From Methylotenera oryzisoli_B (lineage in GTDB: Bacteria; Pseudomonadota; Gammaproteobacteria; Burkholderiales; Methylophilaceae): 64,000 nucleotides of DNA. Positions within the stretch are counted from its first letter, which is position 1. Each line of letters starts with the position of its first letter. This document shows, one piece after another, positions 17,358 to 27,815 of this stretch. A model generated the notes under the pieces. It searched no databases and had not been told where the DNA came from. It saw nothing but the letters and a program-made list of their open reading frames with translations. A program made the position numbers and the translations under genes. The stretch lies in the NCBI GenBank assembly GCA_965613685.1, contig OZ277031.1, forward strand, positions 310,001-374,000, read 5' to 3'.

Positions 17358-17933
17358 ATGCGTCAGTTCATCTTAGTTTTTCTTCTAACTGTGTTGGCCG
17401 CTTGTCAGCCATCTGGCGCTGGCAAGCAATTGGTCGCGACCGACATCACGGGCGCGGATTTTGGCCATGAATTGAGTTTGACCGATCACAATGGCCAGTC
17501 GCGTAGTTTGGCGGAATTTAAAGGCAAAGCGGTGGTGCTGTTTTTTGGCTACACCCATTGCCCGGACGTTTGCCCGACCACCATGATAGACCTGAAGCAA
17601 ACCATGAAATTATTAGGCCCGCGCGCCGATGAAGTGCAGGTGCTGTTTGTCACCTTAGACCCAGAGCGGGATACGCAGGCGGTGTTGGCGCAATTTGTCC
17701 CGTCTTTTGATGCGCGTTTTATTGGCTTACGCGGCGACGATGCAGCGACCAAGTTGGTGCAGGCTAACTTTAAAATTTACGCTAAAAAAGTCGAAGTGAA
17801 AGGCAAAAGCACCTACACGCTAGACCACAGTGCCGGCATGTATGTGTTTGATAAAACCGGCAAGATTCGGTTGTATGTGGACTACGGTGAAAAGCCGGCC
17901 GACATTGCCAACGACATTCTGCAGGTGCTTTAA
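17358..17933 (+). CDS. SCO1/SenC family copper chaperone lipoprotein
   Basis: Periplasmic, membrane-tethered thioredoxin-fold protein that delivers copper to the CuA site of cytochrome c oxidase or acts as a thiol reductase. 191 residues. Lipoprotein signal with lipobox LAAC (Cys16); copper ligands in THCPDVCPTT (Cys68, Cys72) and His157 in TLDHSAGM. AAGGAC precedes the ATG. No oxidase gene is adjacent, so the target is not shown by context. Converges with the thioesterase gene. Confidence 0.92.
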   Translation: MRQFILVFLLTVLAACQPSGAGKQLVATDITGADFGHELSLTDHNGQSRSLAEFKGKAVVLFFGYTHCPDVCPTTMIDLKQTMKLLGPRADEVQVLFVTLDPERDTQAVLAQFVPSFDARFIGLRGDDAATKLVQANFKIYAKKVEVKGKSTYTLDHSAGMYVFDKTGKIRLYVDYGEKPADIANDILQVL

Positions 17934-17962
17934 GTTGGCTGAGGCTTAGCTTAGGCTGGCTT

Positions 17963-18391
17963 TCAGTTTAGCCCCGCTTTTAATTTACCCCGGCATTTAG
18001 CGTCAAATTTTTCCCTATTAATGCTTTGCCGTTCGTGGGTGCCGCTGGCAATCAAATCCAGGCCGTCGTGCGCCTCCACAGCAAACACCAATTTTCGTCC
18101 TTCCACCGCTATCAACTGCACGGTCGCGGTCACCGTCATGCCCACCGGCGTGGCGGCCAAATGGCTGACGTTGATGTGCGTGCCCACGGTTTGTTCTTGG
18201 GGTCCTTCCAAATGGGGCTTAATGGCTAAGATGCAGGCCCATTCTAAGAAGCCGACTAAGTAGCCGGTGGCAAACACCTCAGGCATGCCTAAAAAGTCCG
18301 CTGATTCTGGGTAGATGGCCGGCACGGTTTTCGCCCGGCTCACCACAAAACTGTGTTGGTAGCGTAGGCCAACGATTAAGCTGTCTTTCAT
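17963..18391 (-). CDS. hotdog-fold thioesterase, FlK-like
   Basis: 142-residue single hotdog domain similar in layout to the fluoroacetyl-CoA thioesterase (FlK) family: TPEVFATGYLVGFLEWA-like helix here reads MPEVFATGYLVGFLEWAC (about 36-53) with Thr and Glu, and VGTHINVSHLAATPVG (about 69-84) supplies the His. These are the positions of the FlK Thr/Glu/His set. Members in ordinary bacteria probably hydrolyse other acyl-CoAs; the substrate here is unknown. Downstream of hppA but separated from it by a strong terminator. Confidence 0.8.
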   Translation of the reverse strand: MKDSLIVGLRYQHSFVVSRAKTVPAIYPESADFLGMPEVFATGYLVGFLEWACILAIKPHLEGPQEQTVGTHINVSHLAATPVGMTVTATVQLIAVEGRKLVFAVEAHDGLDLIASGTHERQSINREKFDAKCRGKLKAGLN

Positions 18392-18422
18392 GCTGGGCTT
18401 CCTTTCGCAATGCGCATACTTA

Positions 18423-18450
18423 AGAAAAAGGCCAGCCCGAAGGCCAGCCT
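18423..18450 (-). terminator. rho-independent terminator of hppA
   Basis: On the minus strand a 9-bp stem (18450-18442 with 18437-18429, including two G-T pairs) closes a UUCG tetraloop (18441-18438) and is followed by TTTTTCTT. It lies 60 bp after the hppA stop. Confidence 0.9.
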
Positions 18451-18509
18451 GTTCTTTATTACCTAATTGGGTCTAAGCGAGCTAACAGTTCGCTTAGACG
18501 CTGTATCGC

Positions 18510-20555
18510 TTACATGTGCAACAAAGGCACAATCAGCAAGGCAACAATGTTAATGATTTTAATTAAAGGGTTAACCGCTGGGCCGGCTGTGTCTTTGTAT
18601 GGGTCGCCAACGGTATCGCCGGTTACTGCCGCTTTGTGGGCTTCTGAACCTTTGCCGCCGTGATTGCCATCTTCTATGTATTTTTTGGCGTTATCCCAAG
18701 CACCGCCACCGGTACACATGGAGATCGCGACAAATAGACCGGTAACGATGGTGCCCATGAGCATGCCACCTAGAGCCACTGGCCCTAATAGCAAACCAAC
18801 GGCTACCGGAACGGCTACTGGAAGCAAGGATGGAATCATCATTTCTTTAATGGCAGCCGTGGTCAACAAGTCCACCGCTTTGCCGTATTCTGGCTTACCG
18901 CTGCCATCCATGATGCCTTTGATATCGCGGAACTGGCGGCGCACTTCTTCCACCACGGCACCGGCTGCGCGGCCTACGGCTTCCATCGCCATGGCAGCAA
19001 ACAAGAACGGAATCAAGCCGCCTATGAATAGGCCGATAATCACCATAGGATCGCTTAGGTCAAATTTAGCCACCATGCCCGCACCTTCTAACTTGTGCGT
19101 GTAGTCAGCAAATAAAACTAAAGCAGCCAAACCGGCTGAACCAATGGCGTAACCTTTGGTAACGGCTTTGGTGGTGTTGCCCACCGCATCCAATGGATCG
19201 GTCACGTCACGCACGGATTTAGGCAAGCCAGACATTTCGGCAATACCGCCGGCGTTATCGGTGATGGGGCCGTATGCATCCAAGGCCACCACGATACCGG
19301 CCATGCTTAACATGGAGGTGGCGGCAATTGCTACGCCGTATAAGCCACCAAGGTAGTGCGAAACAAAAATGGCCAAACAAACAGACAACACTGGCCATGC
19401 GGTGGATTTCATTGAAATACCGATACCGGCAATGATGTTGGTGGCGTGGCCGGTGGTGGACGCTTGAGCAATGTGCTTAACCGGCGCGTAATCGGTGCCG
19501 GTGTAATACTCGGTAATCCAAACCAAGGCCGCTGTTAGGACCAAGCCAACCGCGCAAGCGCCAAACAGTTGGTTAGCAGAAATGGCTAAATCGCCTGCCA
19601 TTAAGCCTTCCGGGAACATTTTTGTGGTGACGAAGTAAAACGCCACTAAAGACAAGCTGCCTGCTACTGCCAAACCTTTGTATAGCGCTGGCATGACGTT
19701 TTTCATGCCAGGAGAGGCTTTAACAAAGAAGCAGCCTATGATGGATGCGACGATGGACACCGCGGCCAACATCAATGGGTAGATGATGCCGTCTTCGCCG
19801 GCGCTGGTTAACAGCAAGCTGCCTAATACCATGGTGGCAATGAGTGTCACGGCATAGGTTTCAAACAAGTCGGCCGCCATGCCTGCGCAATCGCCCACGT
19901 TGTCGCCGACGTTATCGGCAATCACCGCTGGGTTGCGAGGATCGTCTTCCGGGATGCCGGCTTCAACTTTACCCACCAAGTCTGCACCCACGTCTGCGCC
20001 CTTAGTGAAAATACCGCCACCCAAACGGGCGAAGATGGAAATAAGAGAGGAGCCGAAAGCCAAGCCAATTAATGGATTTAAATCCACCGCTTGCTCGACC
20101 GGGGTCATGGACAACAAGTAGGCGTAAAAACCGGCTACGCCTAGCAAGCCTAAGCCCACTACTAGCATGCCAGTGATGGCGCCGCCTTTAAAGGCCACGT
20201 CCAATGCCGGGGCAATGCCGCCGGTGGCCGCTTGTGCCGTTCTGACGTTGGCTTTGACCGACACGTTCATGCCTATGAAGCCGCAAGCACCGGATAGCAC
20301 CGCGCCAATCACAAAGCCGACGGCCGTGGTGGTGCCTAAAAATAAGCCGATTAACACAGCCAATACGATACCAACCACCGTGATGGTTTTGTATTGACGG
20401 GCTAAATAAGCGGCTGCGCCTTGTTGAATGGCGGATGCAATTTCTTGCATGCGGGCATTACCGGCTGGTAAGCCTGAAATCCATTTACTCATTACTAGGC
20501 CGTACAGGACTGCTAAGAAAGCAGCGCCTATGGCGATCATTAGTGAAACTGACAT
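18510..20555 (-). CDS. hppA: K+-independent proton-pumping inorganic pyrophosphatase
   Basis: Integral membrane enzyme that couples PPi hydrolysis to H+ export. 681 residues, about 16 spans. Substrate motifs: FTKGADVGADLVGKVEAGI (about 183-201), DNVGDNVGDCAGMAADLFE (about 214-232) and the C-terminal TGDTVGDPYKDTAGPA (about 643-658). The motif GNTTKAVTKG (about 467-476) carries Lys where K+-dependent enzymes have Ala, the classic marker of the K+-independent class. GGGAG lies upstream of the ATG. It recovers energy from PPi made by biosynthesis and sits as a single-gene unit with its own terminator. Confidence 0.96.
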   Translation of the reverse strand: MSVSLMIAIGAAFLAVLYGLVMSKWISGLPAGNARMQEIASAIQQGAAAYLARQYKTITVVGIVLAVLIGLFLGTTTAVGFVIGAVLSGACGFIGMNVSVKANVRTAQAATGGIAPALDVAFKGGAITGMLVVGLGLLGVAGFYAYLLSMTPVEQAVDLNPLIGLAFGSSLISIFARLGGGIFTKGADVGADLVGKVEAGIPEDDPRNPAVIADNVGDNVGDCAGMAADLFETYAVTLIATMVLGSLLLTSAGEDGIIYPLMLAAVSIVASIIGCFFVKASPGMKNVMPALYKGLAVAGSLSLVAFYFVTTKMFPEGLMAGDLAISANQLFGACAVGLVLTAALVWITEYYTGTDYAPVKHIAQASTTGHATNIIAGIGISMKSTAWPVLSVCLAIFVSHYLGGLYGVAIAATSMLSMAGIVVALDAYGPITDNAGGIAEMSGLPKSVRDVTDPLDAVGNTTKAVTKGYAIGSAGLAALVLFADYTHKLEGAGMVAKFDLSDPMVIIGLFIGGLIPFLFAAMAMEAVGRAAGAVVEEVRRQFRDIKGIMDGSGKPEYGKAVDLLTTAAIKEMMIPSLLPVAVPVAVGLLLGPVALGGMLMGTIVTGLFVAISMCTGGGAWDNAKKYIEDGNHGGKGSEAHKAAVTGDTVGDPYKDTAGPAVNPLIKIINIVALLIVPLLHM

Positions 20556-20698
20556 GACTTCTCCCTATCTAAATTTTTATAAATTACGTGAGTATTAAAC
20601 TGCGTTAAAAATAAAACTAGTACGAATTGAGACACCGGGAGTGCTTGTTTTGCACCCCATTCAAAGCTATGCAAGTATTGCGATAATCTGCCGCTACC

Positions 20699-20714
20699 CA
20701 TGTAGCACTACATG
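20699..20714. repeat. perfect palindrome CATGTAG-CA-CTACATG
   Basis: Inverted repeat with 7-bp arms and a 2-bp centre, in the 293-bp gap between dciA and hppA, about 145 bp upstream of the hppA ATG. Size and position suit an operator, but no regulator is known. The rest of the gap (20556-20848) shows no convincing gene, only an AT-rich stretch next to hppA. Confidence 0.4.
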
Positions 20715-20848
20715 TAAACAATTTGTAACAACGGTTCATTATTACACTAATAAGCGCAGGCAACAACCACTTTTGGCTGGCCTGAAAATGGGCGGTTTAG
20801 CAGGCGTTTTTAACTACGAGGAAGGCCCGAAAAAAGCCCGATGGAGGA

Positions 20849-21265
20849 TTAATTGACTTTGCTGGCCAGCCTAGCTAAGGCATCACCAAGGTCGGTGCCG
20901 CTCAGTTTTTTAGCCAAGCCATCGAGCTCATTTGCCGCTAACTGACTCAGCTTTTTAATGGCTTTGGGCTGGGCTTGCGGGCTAGATTTTACTTGCACTT
21001 TCACCCGAATTGCAGTAACTTCACACCCTTGCTTTTCTAGCTGAATCAACAAGCTAGGAATGCAAAGTTTGATTTTAGCCGCGACCGCATTATTGCTGGC
21101 ATACAGGTTTAATTGTTGGTTTTTTATGCTGCTGGCGTGGCTCAACTGGCCTAAGTTTCCCGGGGCAATCGATAACCAGATTTTTTGCGCAGCTAGGGTT
21201 TCTTTGCTGTGCGCAGCTAAACCCTTCAATTCAGGCTGATTGAGCAGTGCATTAAATTGGCGCAT
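20849..21265 (-). CDS. DciA-like protein (DUF721)
   Basis: 138-residue member of the DUF721 family, whose DciA members help load the replicative helicase DnaB in bacteria lacking DnaC. The family core is visible as WLSIAPGNLGQLSHASS (about 31-47), followed by LNLYASNNAVAAKIKLCIPSL (split: about 53-61 and 62-73), with an amphipathic C-terminal extension. Position also fits: in many betaproteobacteria this gene lies divergent from an M23 peptidase gene and secA. Sequence is short and divergent, so the functional name is tentative. Confidence 0.75.
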   Translation of the reverse strand: MRQFNALLNQPELKGLAAHSKETLAAQKIWLSIAPGNLGQLSHASSIKNQQLNLYASNNAVAAKIKLCIPSLLIQLEKQGCEVTAIRVKVQVKSSPQAQPKAIKKLSQLAANELDGLAKKLSGTDLGDALARLASKVN

Positions 21266-21303
21266 GGTTGGCGGTCAGGTAAGTTCGGGTAAATGGAAGT
21301 GCG

Positions 21304-22239
21304 ATGAACATCATTTTTATCTCAAATAGTATGGCAAAAGCAAAAACGCTCTCTGTGTTCCAGGTGAGCGCGATTGTGTTGGCCTTGCTGGTGTTGCCGG
21401 TGTTGCTAACCTTGCTATTGATTGTGCCACAGGATACGCCGGCACAACAGGGGGTGAAATCGTCTAAACTTCGATTTTCTTTCAACATAGGCGACCCACA
21501 AAAGCACTTGGATGCCTATGCGGTGCAGATGGGTGAATTGCAAGCGCGCATCATGCGCCTGGATGCACAAAGCGAACGCTTAGCTAAATTAGCCGGCGAG
21601 AAAAAAGGCCCGGCTCCCCTCACTAAATCCAATGTCCCCAGTCCGAATGCCCCCAGTCTGAATTCACCGGTCAATAAATCGTCAGCCGCCAATCGCGGTG
21701 GCCCCTTGGTGTTGAGCAGCCCTTACACCGAGATGGACTTGCAAAAACACATTGCCGAGCTGACCGCCAGGGTCGAGTTCGAAACCGAATACTTAAGCGA
21801 ATTGGAGGCGACCCTATTGCAACAGAGCATGCTTAAAGGGGTGCTGCCTAACAGAAGCCCGATACGCGCGGCATTTAATTCATCCAGTTACGGTTGGCGT
21901 ATCGATCCGTTTAACGGCAACAAAGCCTTCCATGAAGGCTTGGATTTTTCCGCCAATGCCGGCGCCCCTATCTTTGCCGCAGCCGGCGGTATCGTTTCGG
22001 CCGCGGAAACCATGCCCGATTATGGTAAAATCGTCATCGTGTCACATGGCTCTGGCCTCGAAACCCGCTATGCCCATACTTCCAAAATACTGGTTAAGGT
22101 GGGTGAAAGGGTTGAAAAGGGTCAAGTGGTGGCGCTGGTTGGCAACACCGGGCGATCCACTGGCCCGCATTTGCATTATGAAATCAGGTTAAACGGCAAT
22201 GCCCTGGACCCAAGAAAATACCTGAATGCCAGGAATTAA
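21304..22239 (+). CDS. M23-family (LytM) peptidase, membrane anchored
   Basis: Murein-associated zinc metallopeptidase-like protein. 311 residues: an N-terminal membrane anchor (about 16-42), a coiled-coil-prone region (about 60-175, with a Ser/Pro/Asn-rich linker at about 105-140) and a C-terminal LytM domain (about 195-305). The domain motifs HEGLDFSANAGAPIFAA, SHGSGLETRYAHTSKI and GPHLHYEIRL supply the His and Asp zinc ligands, so it may be an active endopeptidase rather than an EnvC-type degenerate. GGAAG precedes ATG 21304; an internal ATG at 21331 is an alternative. Followed by secA after 90 bp. Confidence 0.9.
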   Translation: MNIIFISNSMAKAKTLSVFQVSAIVLALLVLPVLLTLLLIVPQDTPAQQGVKSSKLRFSFNIGDPQKHLDAYAVQMGELQARIMRLDAQSERLAKLAGEKKGPAPLTKSNVPSPNAPSLNSPVNKSSAANRGGPLVLSSPYTEMDLQKHIAELTARVEFETEYLSELEATLLQQSMLKGVLPNRSPIRAAFNSSSYGWRIDPFNGNKAFHEGLDFSANAGAPIFAAAGGIVSAAETMPDYGKIVIVSHGSGLETRYAHTSKILVKVGERVEKGQVVALVGNTGRSTGPHLHYEIRLNGNALDPRKYLNARN

Positions 22240-22252
22240 TTTAAGAAAATAC

Positions 22253-22264
22253 AGCCCTAGGGCT
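22253..22264. repeat. 12-bp palindrome AGCCCTAGGGCT upstream of secA
   Basis: Perfect palindrome in the 90-bp gap between the M23 peptidase gene and secA, 65 bp before the secA ATG. It could be an operator or a stem; there is no T-run, so it is not a terminator. Weak evidence. Confidence 0.3.
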
Positions 22265-22329
22265 CAATACTAAACCCTCTACATTACTTATTAAGTTATT
22301 TATCCTCTAAGCGGAAAGCCCCTCACTTC

Positions 22330-25047
<2,718 letters not shown>

Positions 25048-25063
25048 GTTAACAGGCCAAAGC

Positions 25064-25267
25064 ATGACTGATATCTCTGTCAATAACGCACCCGCATCGC
25101 CTTGCATAGGCGTGTGTGCCATAGATGAGTCCAACGGATTTTGCCTAGGCTGCTACCGCAGCCTAGATGAAATTAAAGGCTGGTGGGACATGACGGCCGC
25201 GCAGCAAAGCGCTTTAGTCAATGAGCTGGCGGATAGGCAAACGCAATTAGCCAGTTTTGATGATTAA
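25064..25267 (+). CDS. DUF1289 domain protein
   Basis: 67-residue cysteine-containing protein of the DUF1289 family: SPCIGVCAIDESNGFCLGCY (about 12-31) gives the CxxxC...CxxC set that probably binds a metal or Fe-S cluster, followed by the family's IKGWWDMT motif. Function is not established. It starts 16 bp after secA and ends before a strong hairpin terminator, so it is very likely co-transcribed with secA. Confidence 0.88.
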   Translation: MTDISVNNAPASPCIGVCAIDESNGFCLGCYRSLDEIKGWWDMTAAQQSALVNELADRQTQLASFDD

Positions 25268-25305
25268 GCGTTGCGCAAGCAGCGTTTGATCAACGCACAG
25301 CAAAC

Positions 25306-25334
25306 AAAAAGCCGGCATACTAGCCGGCTTTTTT
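25306..25334. terminator. bidirectional rho-independent terminator
   Basis: AAAAAGCCGGC, a 6-base loop and GCCGGCTTTTTT form a symmetric hairpin with T-runs on both strands. It ends the secA-DUF1289 unit on the plus strand and the rnf-nth-DUF1841 unit on the minus strand. Confidence 0.92.
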
Positions 25335-25351
25335 ATTTTAGTAAGTAAAGC

Positions 25352-25789
25352 TTAAGCCTGCACTTTTTGTTGCAGCAATTGCAGGTAATGCAAGCCATTC
25401 GGCCCGGTGTTATCGCGTTGCGCTTGCCAAAGGGTCTCGGCCAAGCAATCCATCACATCGTGGTAAGCCAAGTGCGCGTCAGCGTGTTTTTCTCGCAATG
25501 CACCGTGCATGGCTTTGATGCCGGCCGGTTGGTCTATGCTAATTTGCTCTATCGCCGATAGATGCAAACTGATGTGTAAAAACGGATTGGTCTCGCCCAT
25601 TTCTGGGAAATACGCTTGCTGCAAATACTGCTCGGGCGCGTTAAAAATTGCGTGGTATTCCGGGTGCATTTGCAAGACTTCCACGGCGATTTTTTCTAGG
25701 TCGGTGAGCACGGCGGCTTGCTTGAATTTGGCCCAAGCATCAAATAAAAACTGCCTGGCTTGGTCACGGCTGGGGTTGTATAAACTCAT
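25352..25789 (-). CDS. DUF1841 family protein
   Basis: 145-residue cytoplasmic, helix-rich protein of the DUF1841 family, which is widespread in beta- and gammaproteobacteria and has no known function. The N-terminal YNPSRDQARQFLFDAWAKF, the HPEYHAIF segment, NPFLHISLHLSAIEQISID and the HxxxDCLAETLWQAQR tail match the family pattern; several conserved His and Glu residues hint at metal binding but this is speculation. It follows nth by 6 bp, so it is the last gene of the rnf operon. Confidence 0.85.
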   Translation of the reverse strand: MSLYNPSRDQARQFLFDAWAKFKQAAVLTDLEKIAVEVLQMHPEYHAIFNAPEQYLQQAYFPEMGETNPFLHISLHLSAIEQISIDQPAGIKAMHGALREKHADAHLAYHDVMDCLAETLWQAQRDNTGPNGLHYLQLLQQKVQA

Positions 25790-25795
25790 GGTTTT

Positions 25796-26431
25796 CTAGT
25801 GGTATTCTTTGGCGTTAAATTCACATAAATCGGCGATGCAGCATTGCGCGCATTTGGGCTTGCGTGCCACGCAAGTGTAGCGGCCGTGCAAGATGAGCAA
25901 ATGGTGGGCATCCTGCAGGTAAGCGGCCGGGATGGTTTTAAGGTATTTCTTCTCCACTTCCAACACGGTTTTACCGGTCGCCAGTTTAATGCGATTGCCC
26001 AAGCGAAATAAATGCGTGTCGACGGCGATGGTGGGCATACCAAAAGCCGTATTCAATATCACGTTAGCGGTTTTGCGACCGACGCCAGGTAGGCGTTCTA
26101 AGGCTACTCTGGTATTGGGCACTTTCGATTGGTGCTCGTTGATTAAAATTTGGCAGGTGGCGAGGATGTTCTTGGCTTTGGCGTGGTACAAGCCTATGCG
26201 GTTGACGTAAGATTCCAAGCCATCTATGCCTAAGGCCAATATACTGGCTGGCGTGTTGGCCACAGCAAACAGCTTGTCTGTGACGATGTTCACGCCCTTG
26301 TCGGTGGCTTGCGCCGACAGTATGACCGCAATTAACAATTCAAAGGTGCTGTTGTGTTTGAGTTCGGTGGACGGGTTGGGTATGGCCGCACTTAAGCGCC
26401 TAAATATTTCATGGCGTTTTTCGGCATTCAT
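25796..26431 (-). CDS. nth: endonuclease III
   Basis: Bifunctional DNA glycosylase/AP lyase that removes oxidised pyrimidines. 211 residues, as in E. coli. HhH-GPD motif LPGVGRKTANVILNTAFG (about 115-132) contains the catalytic lysine; the catalytic Asp is in AVDTHLFRLGNR (about 137-148). The C-terminal 4Fe-4S ligands follow the C-x6-C-x2-C-x5-C spacing. It lies 33 bp after rnfE: the rsxABCDGE-nth order known from E. coli is fully conserved. Confidence 0.96.
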   Translation of the reverse strand: MNAEKRHEIFRRLSAAIPNPSTELKHNSTFELLIAVILSAQATDKGVNIVTDKLFAVANTPASILALGIDGLESYVNRIGLYHAKAKNILATCQILINEHQSKVPNTRVALERLPGVGRKTANVILNTAFGMPTIAVDTHLFRLGNRIKLATGKTVLEVEKKYLKTIPAAYLQDAHHLLILHGRYTCVARKPKCAQCCIADLCEFNAKEYH

Positions 26432-26464
26432 GGCAAATTGACCAGTTTTTTAAGGCTGGCTTAG

Positions 26465-27151
26465 CTAGTGGCTGACGGCCGACAGCGGGCTAGTCATGCC
26501 GGCGGATTGCTTGGCTGCTTTGCGCATTTCTATCCAATTGCGCAAGGCGATTAAGCTGCCTAAGCCTAAGAATGCACCAGGTGGCAACACCGCTAGCAAG
26601 AAACCGTGGTAATCGGGAATGACGGTTAGGATAAATTGCTTAGCGGCTGGTCCAAAGGCCAAATCCAAGCCGGAAAACAAGGTGCCTTTGCCTACTATTT
26701 CACGCATGGCACCCAATAAACCCAGCACCAATGCCAAGCCCAAGCCCATGGACAAGCCGTCCACTATGGACGGGGTGGGGGCATTTTTCGCGGCAAACGA
26801 TTCCACGCGCGCTAAGACGATGCAGTTCACCACTATCAGTGGAATGAATATGCCCAGCACCTTATGCAAGGGATGGGCGAAGGCATTAATGGACAGGTCG
26901 ATGACAGTCACTAAGGCGGCGATCACCAGGATGAAAACCGGTACGCGAATTTCACTGGGGATGAAGGTGCGCACGGGTGACACGGCGCCGTTAGCCGCTG
27001 CCATTACCAATGCGGTTGCCAAGCCTAGGCTTAAGCCGTTAACGGCAGTGGTGGTGACCGCTAGCGTAGGGCACAAGCCCAATAATTGCACCACACCGGG
27101 GTTTTGTTTCCACAGGCCATTGTTGGCGATTTCTTTATACGAGGTAAGCAT
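26465..27151 (-). CDS. rnfE: electron transport complex subunit RnfE
   Basis: Polytopic inner-membrane subunit of the Rnf/Rsx complex, which moves electrons between NADH and ferredoxin coupled to ion flow, or reduces SoxR in E. coli. 228 residues with six hydrophobic spans; NPGVVQLLGLCPTLAVTTT (about 18-36) with the conserved membrane Cys is the NqrD/RnfE hallmark. The C-terminus is cytoplasmic and positively charged. Fifteen bases after rnfG. Confidence 0.94.
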   Translation of the reverse strand: MLTSYKEIANNGLWKQNPGVVQLLGLCPTLAVTTTAVNGLSLGLATALVMAAANGAVSPVRTFIPSEIRVPVFILVIAALVTVIDLSINAFAHPLHKVLGIFIPLIVVNCIVLARVESFAAKNAPTPSIVDGLSMGLGLALVLGLLGAMREIVGKGTLFSGLDLAFGPAAKQFILTVIPDYHGFLLAVLPPGAFLGLGSLIALRNWIEMRKAAKQSAGMTSPLSAVSH

Positions 27152-27166
27152 AAGGGATCCTAAGCA

Positions 27167-27811
27167 TCAGGGATTAACAGCGAACAGGGTTTGTTTATTT
27201 TGCTGGTAAAACTGCAAAGCTTGTTTGACCGCTTTTACCACCGCACGCGGGGTAATGGTGGCGCCCACCATGTAGTCGTATTGGCCGCCGTCTTTTTTAA
27301 CTTGCCATTTTTCTAATGGCGTTTTTTGGAAGGATTCGTTATCAAACAACTTAATCCAGTTGCCGTGCGCGATGTCTATGTAATCGCCCAAGCCTGGGGT
27401 TTCTTTGTGCGCTAACACGCGCACGCCGCTGATGGAGCCATCGGCGCGTATGGCGATGAGCAGCTTGATGTCGCCGCTGTAGCCGTCGTGGGCGATGGCT
27501 TCAAGGATGACGCCGGCGGTTTGCTGCTGTTGCTTGGCCACGTTGGCTATGCTGGGCAAGCGGTTGCCCAATAGGGCGTTTGGGGCAATCGTCACTTGGC
27601 TGGCTAAGAGGTCGTTGTCGTAATTTTGAGCGGGTAAGATTTCTTTAAACAAACTTAAGCGGGCGGCCTTTTCGCTGGCTTCTATTGGTGCGCGTGTGAC
27701 GTCAAACACCGAAGCCAGCAATAAGGTGCCGATAAAAGCAAAGGCCAGCATGATGGCTGCCGTTCTAAGGGCATTTTGAAATAGGGCGCTGTTTATTTCA
27801 GGTAGACGCAT
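27167..27811 (-). CDS. rnfG: electron transport complex subunit RnfG (covalent FMN)
   Basis: Periplasm-facing flavoprotein of the Rnf complex. 214 residues from ATG 27811, chosen because a longer frame would run back into rnfD and this start gives MRLPEINSALFQNALRTAAI followed by a single membrane anchor (about 14-36). KETPGLGDYID (about 137-147) and VGATITPRAVVKAV (about 189-202) are present; the Thr of GATIT is the expected phosphoester-FMN attachment site. Gap to rnfD is 4 bp. Confidence 0.93.
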   Translation of the reverse strand: MRLPEINSALFQNALRTAAIMLAFAFIGTLLLASVFDVTRAPIEASEKAARLSLFKEILPAQNYDNDLLASQVTIAPNALLGNRLPSIANVAKQQQQTAGVILEAIAHDGYSGDIKLLIAIRADGSISGVRVLAHKETPGLGDYIDIAHGNWIKLFDNESFQKTPLEKWQVKKDGGQYDYMVGATITPRAVVKAVKQALQFYQQNKQTLFAVNP

Positions 27812-27815
27812 CGTA

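Noticed and set aside
17934..17962. Terminator between the SCO and thioesterase genes
   Set aside because: The GGCTTAGC-type repeats are direct rather than inverted and no T-run follows.
20641..20856. 71-residue open frame in the hppA-dciA gap
   Set aside because: No ribosome-binding site, no family resemblance, and it runs into the 3' end of dciA on the other strand.
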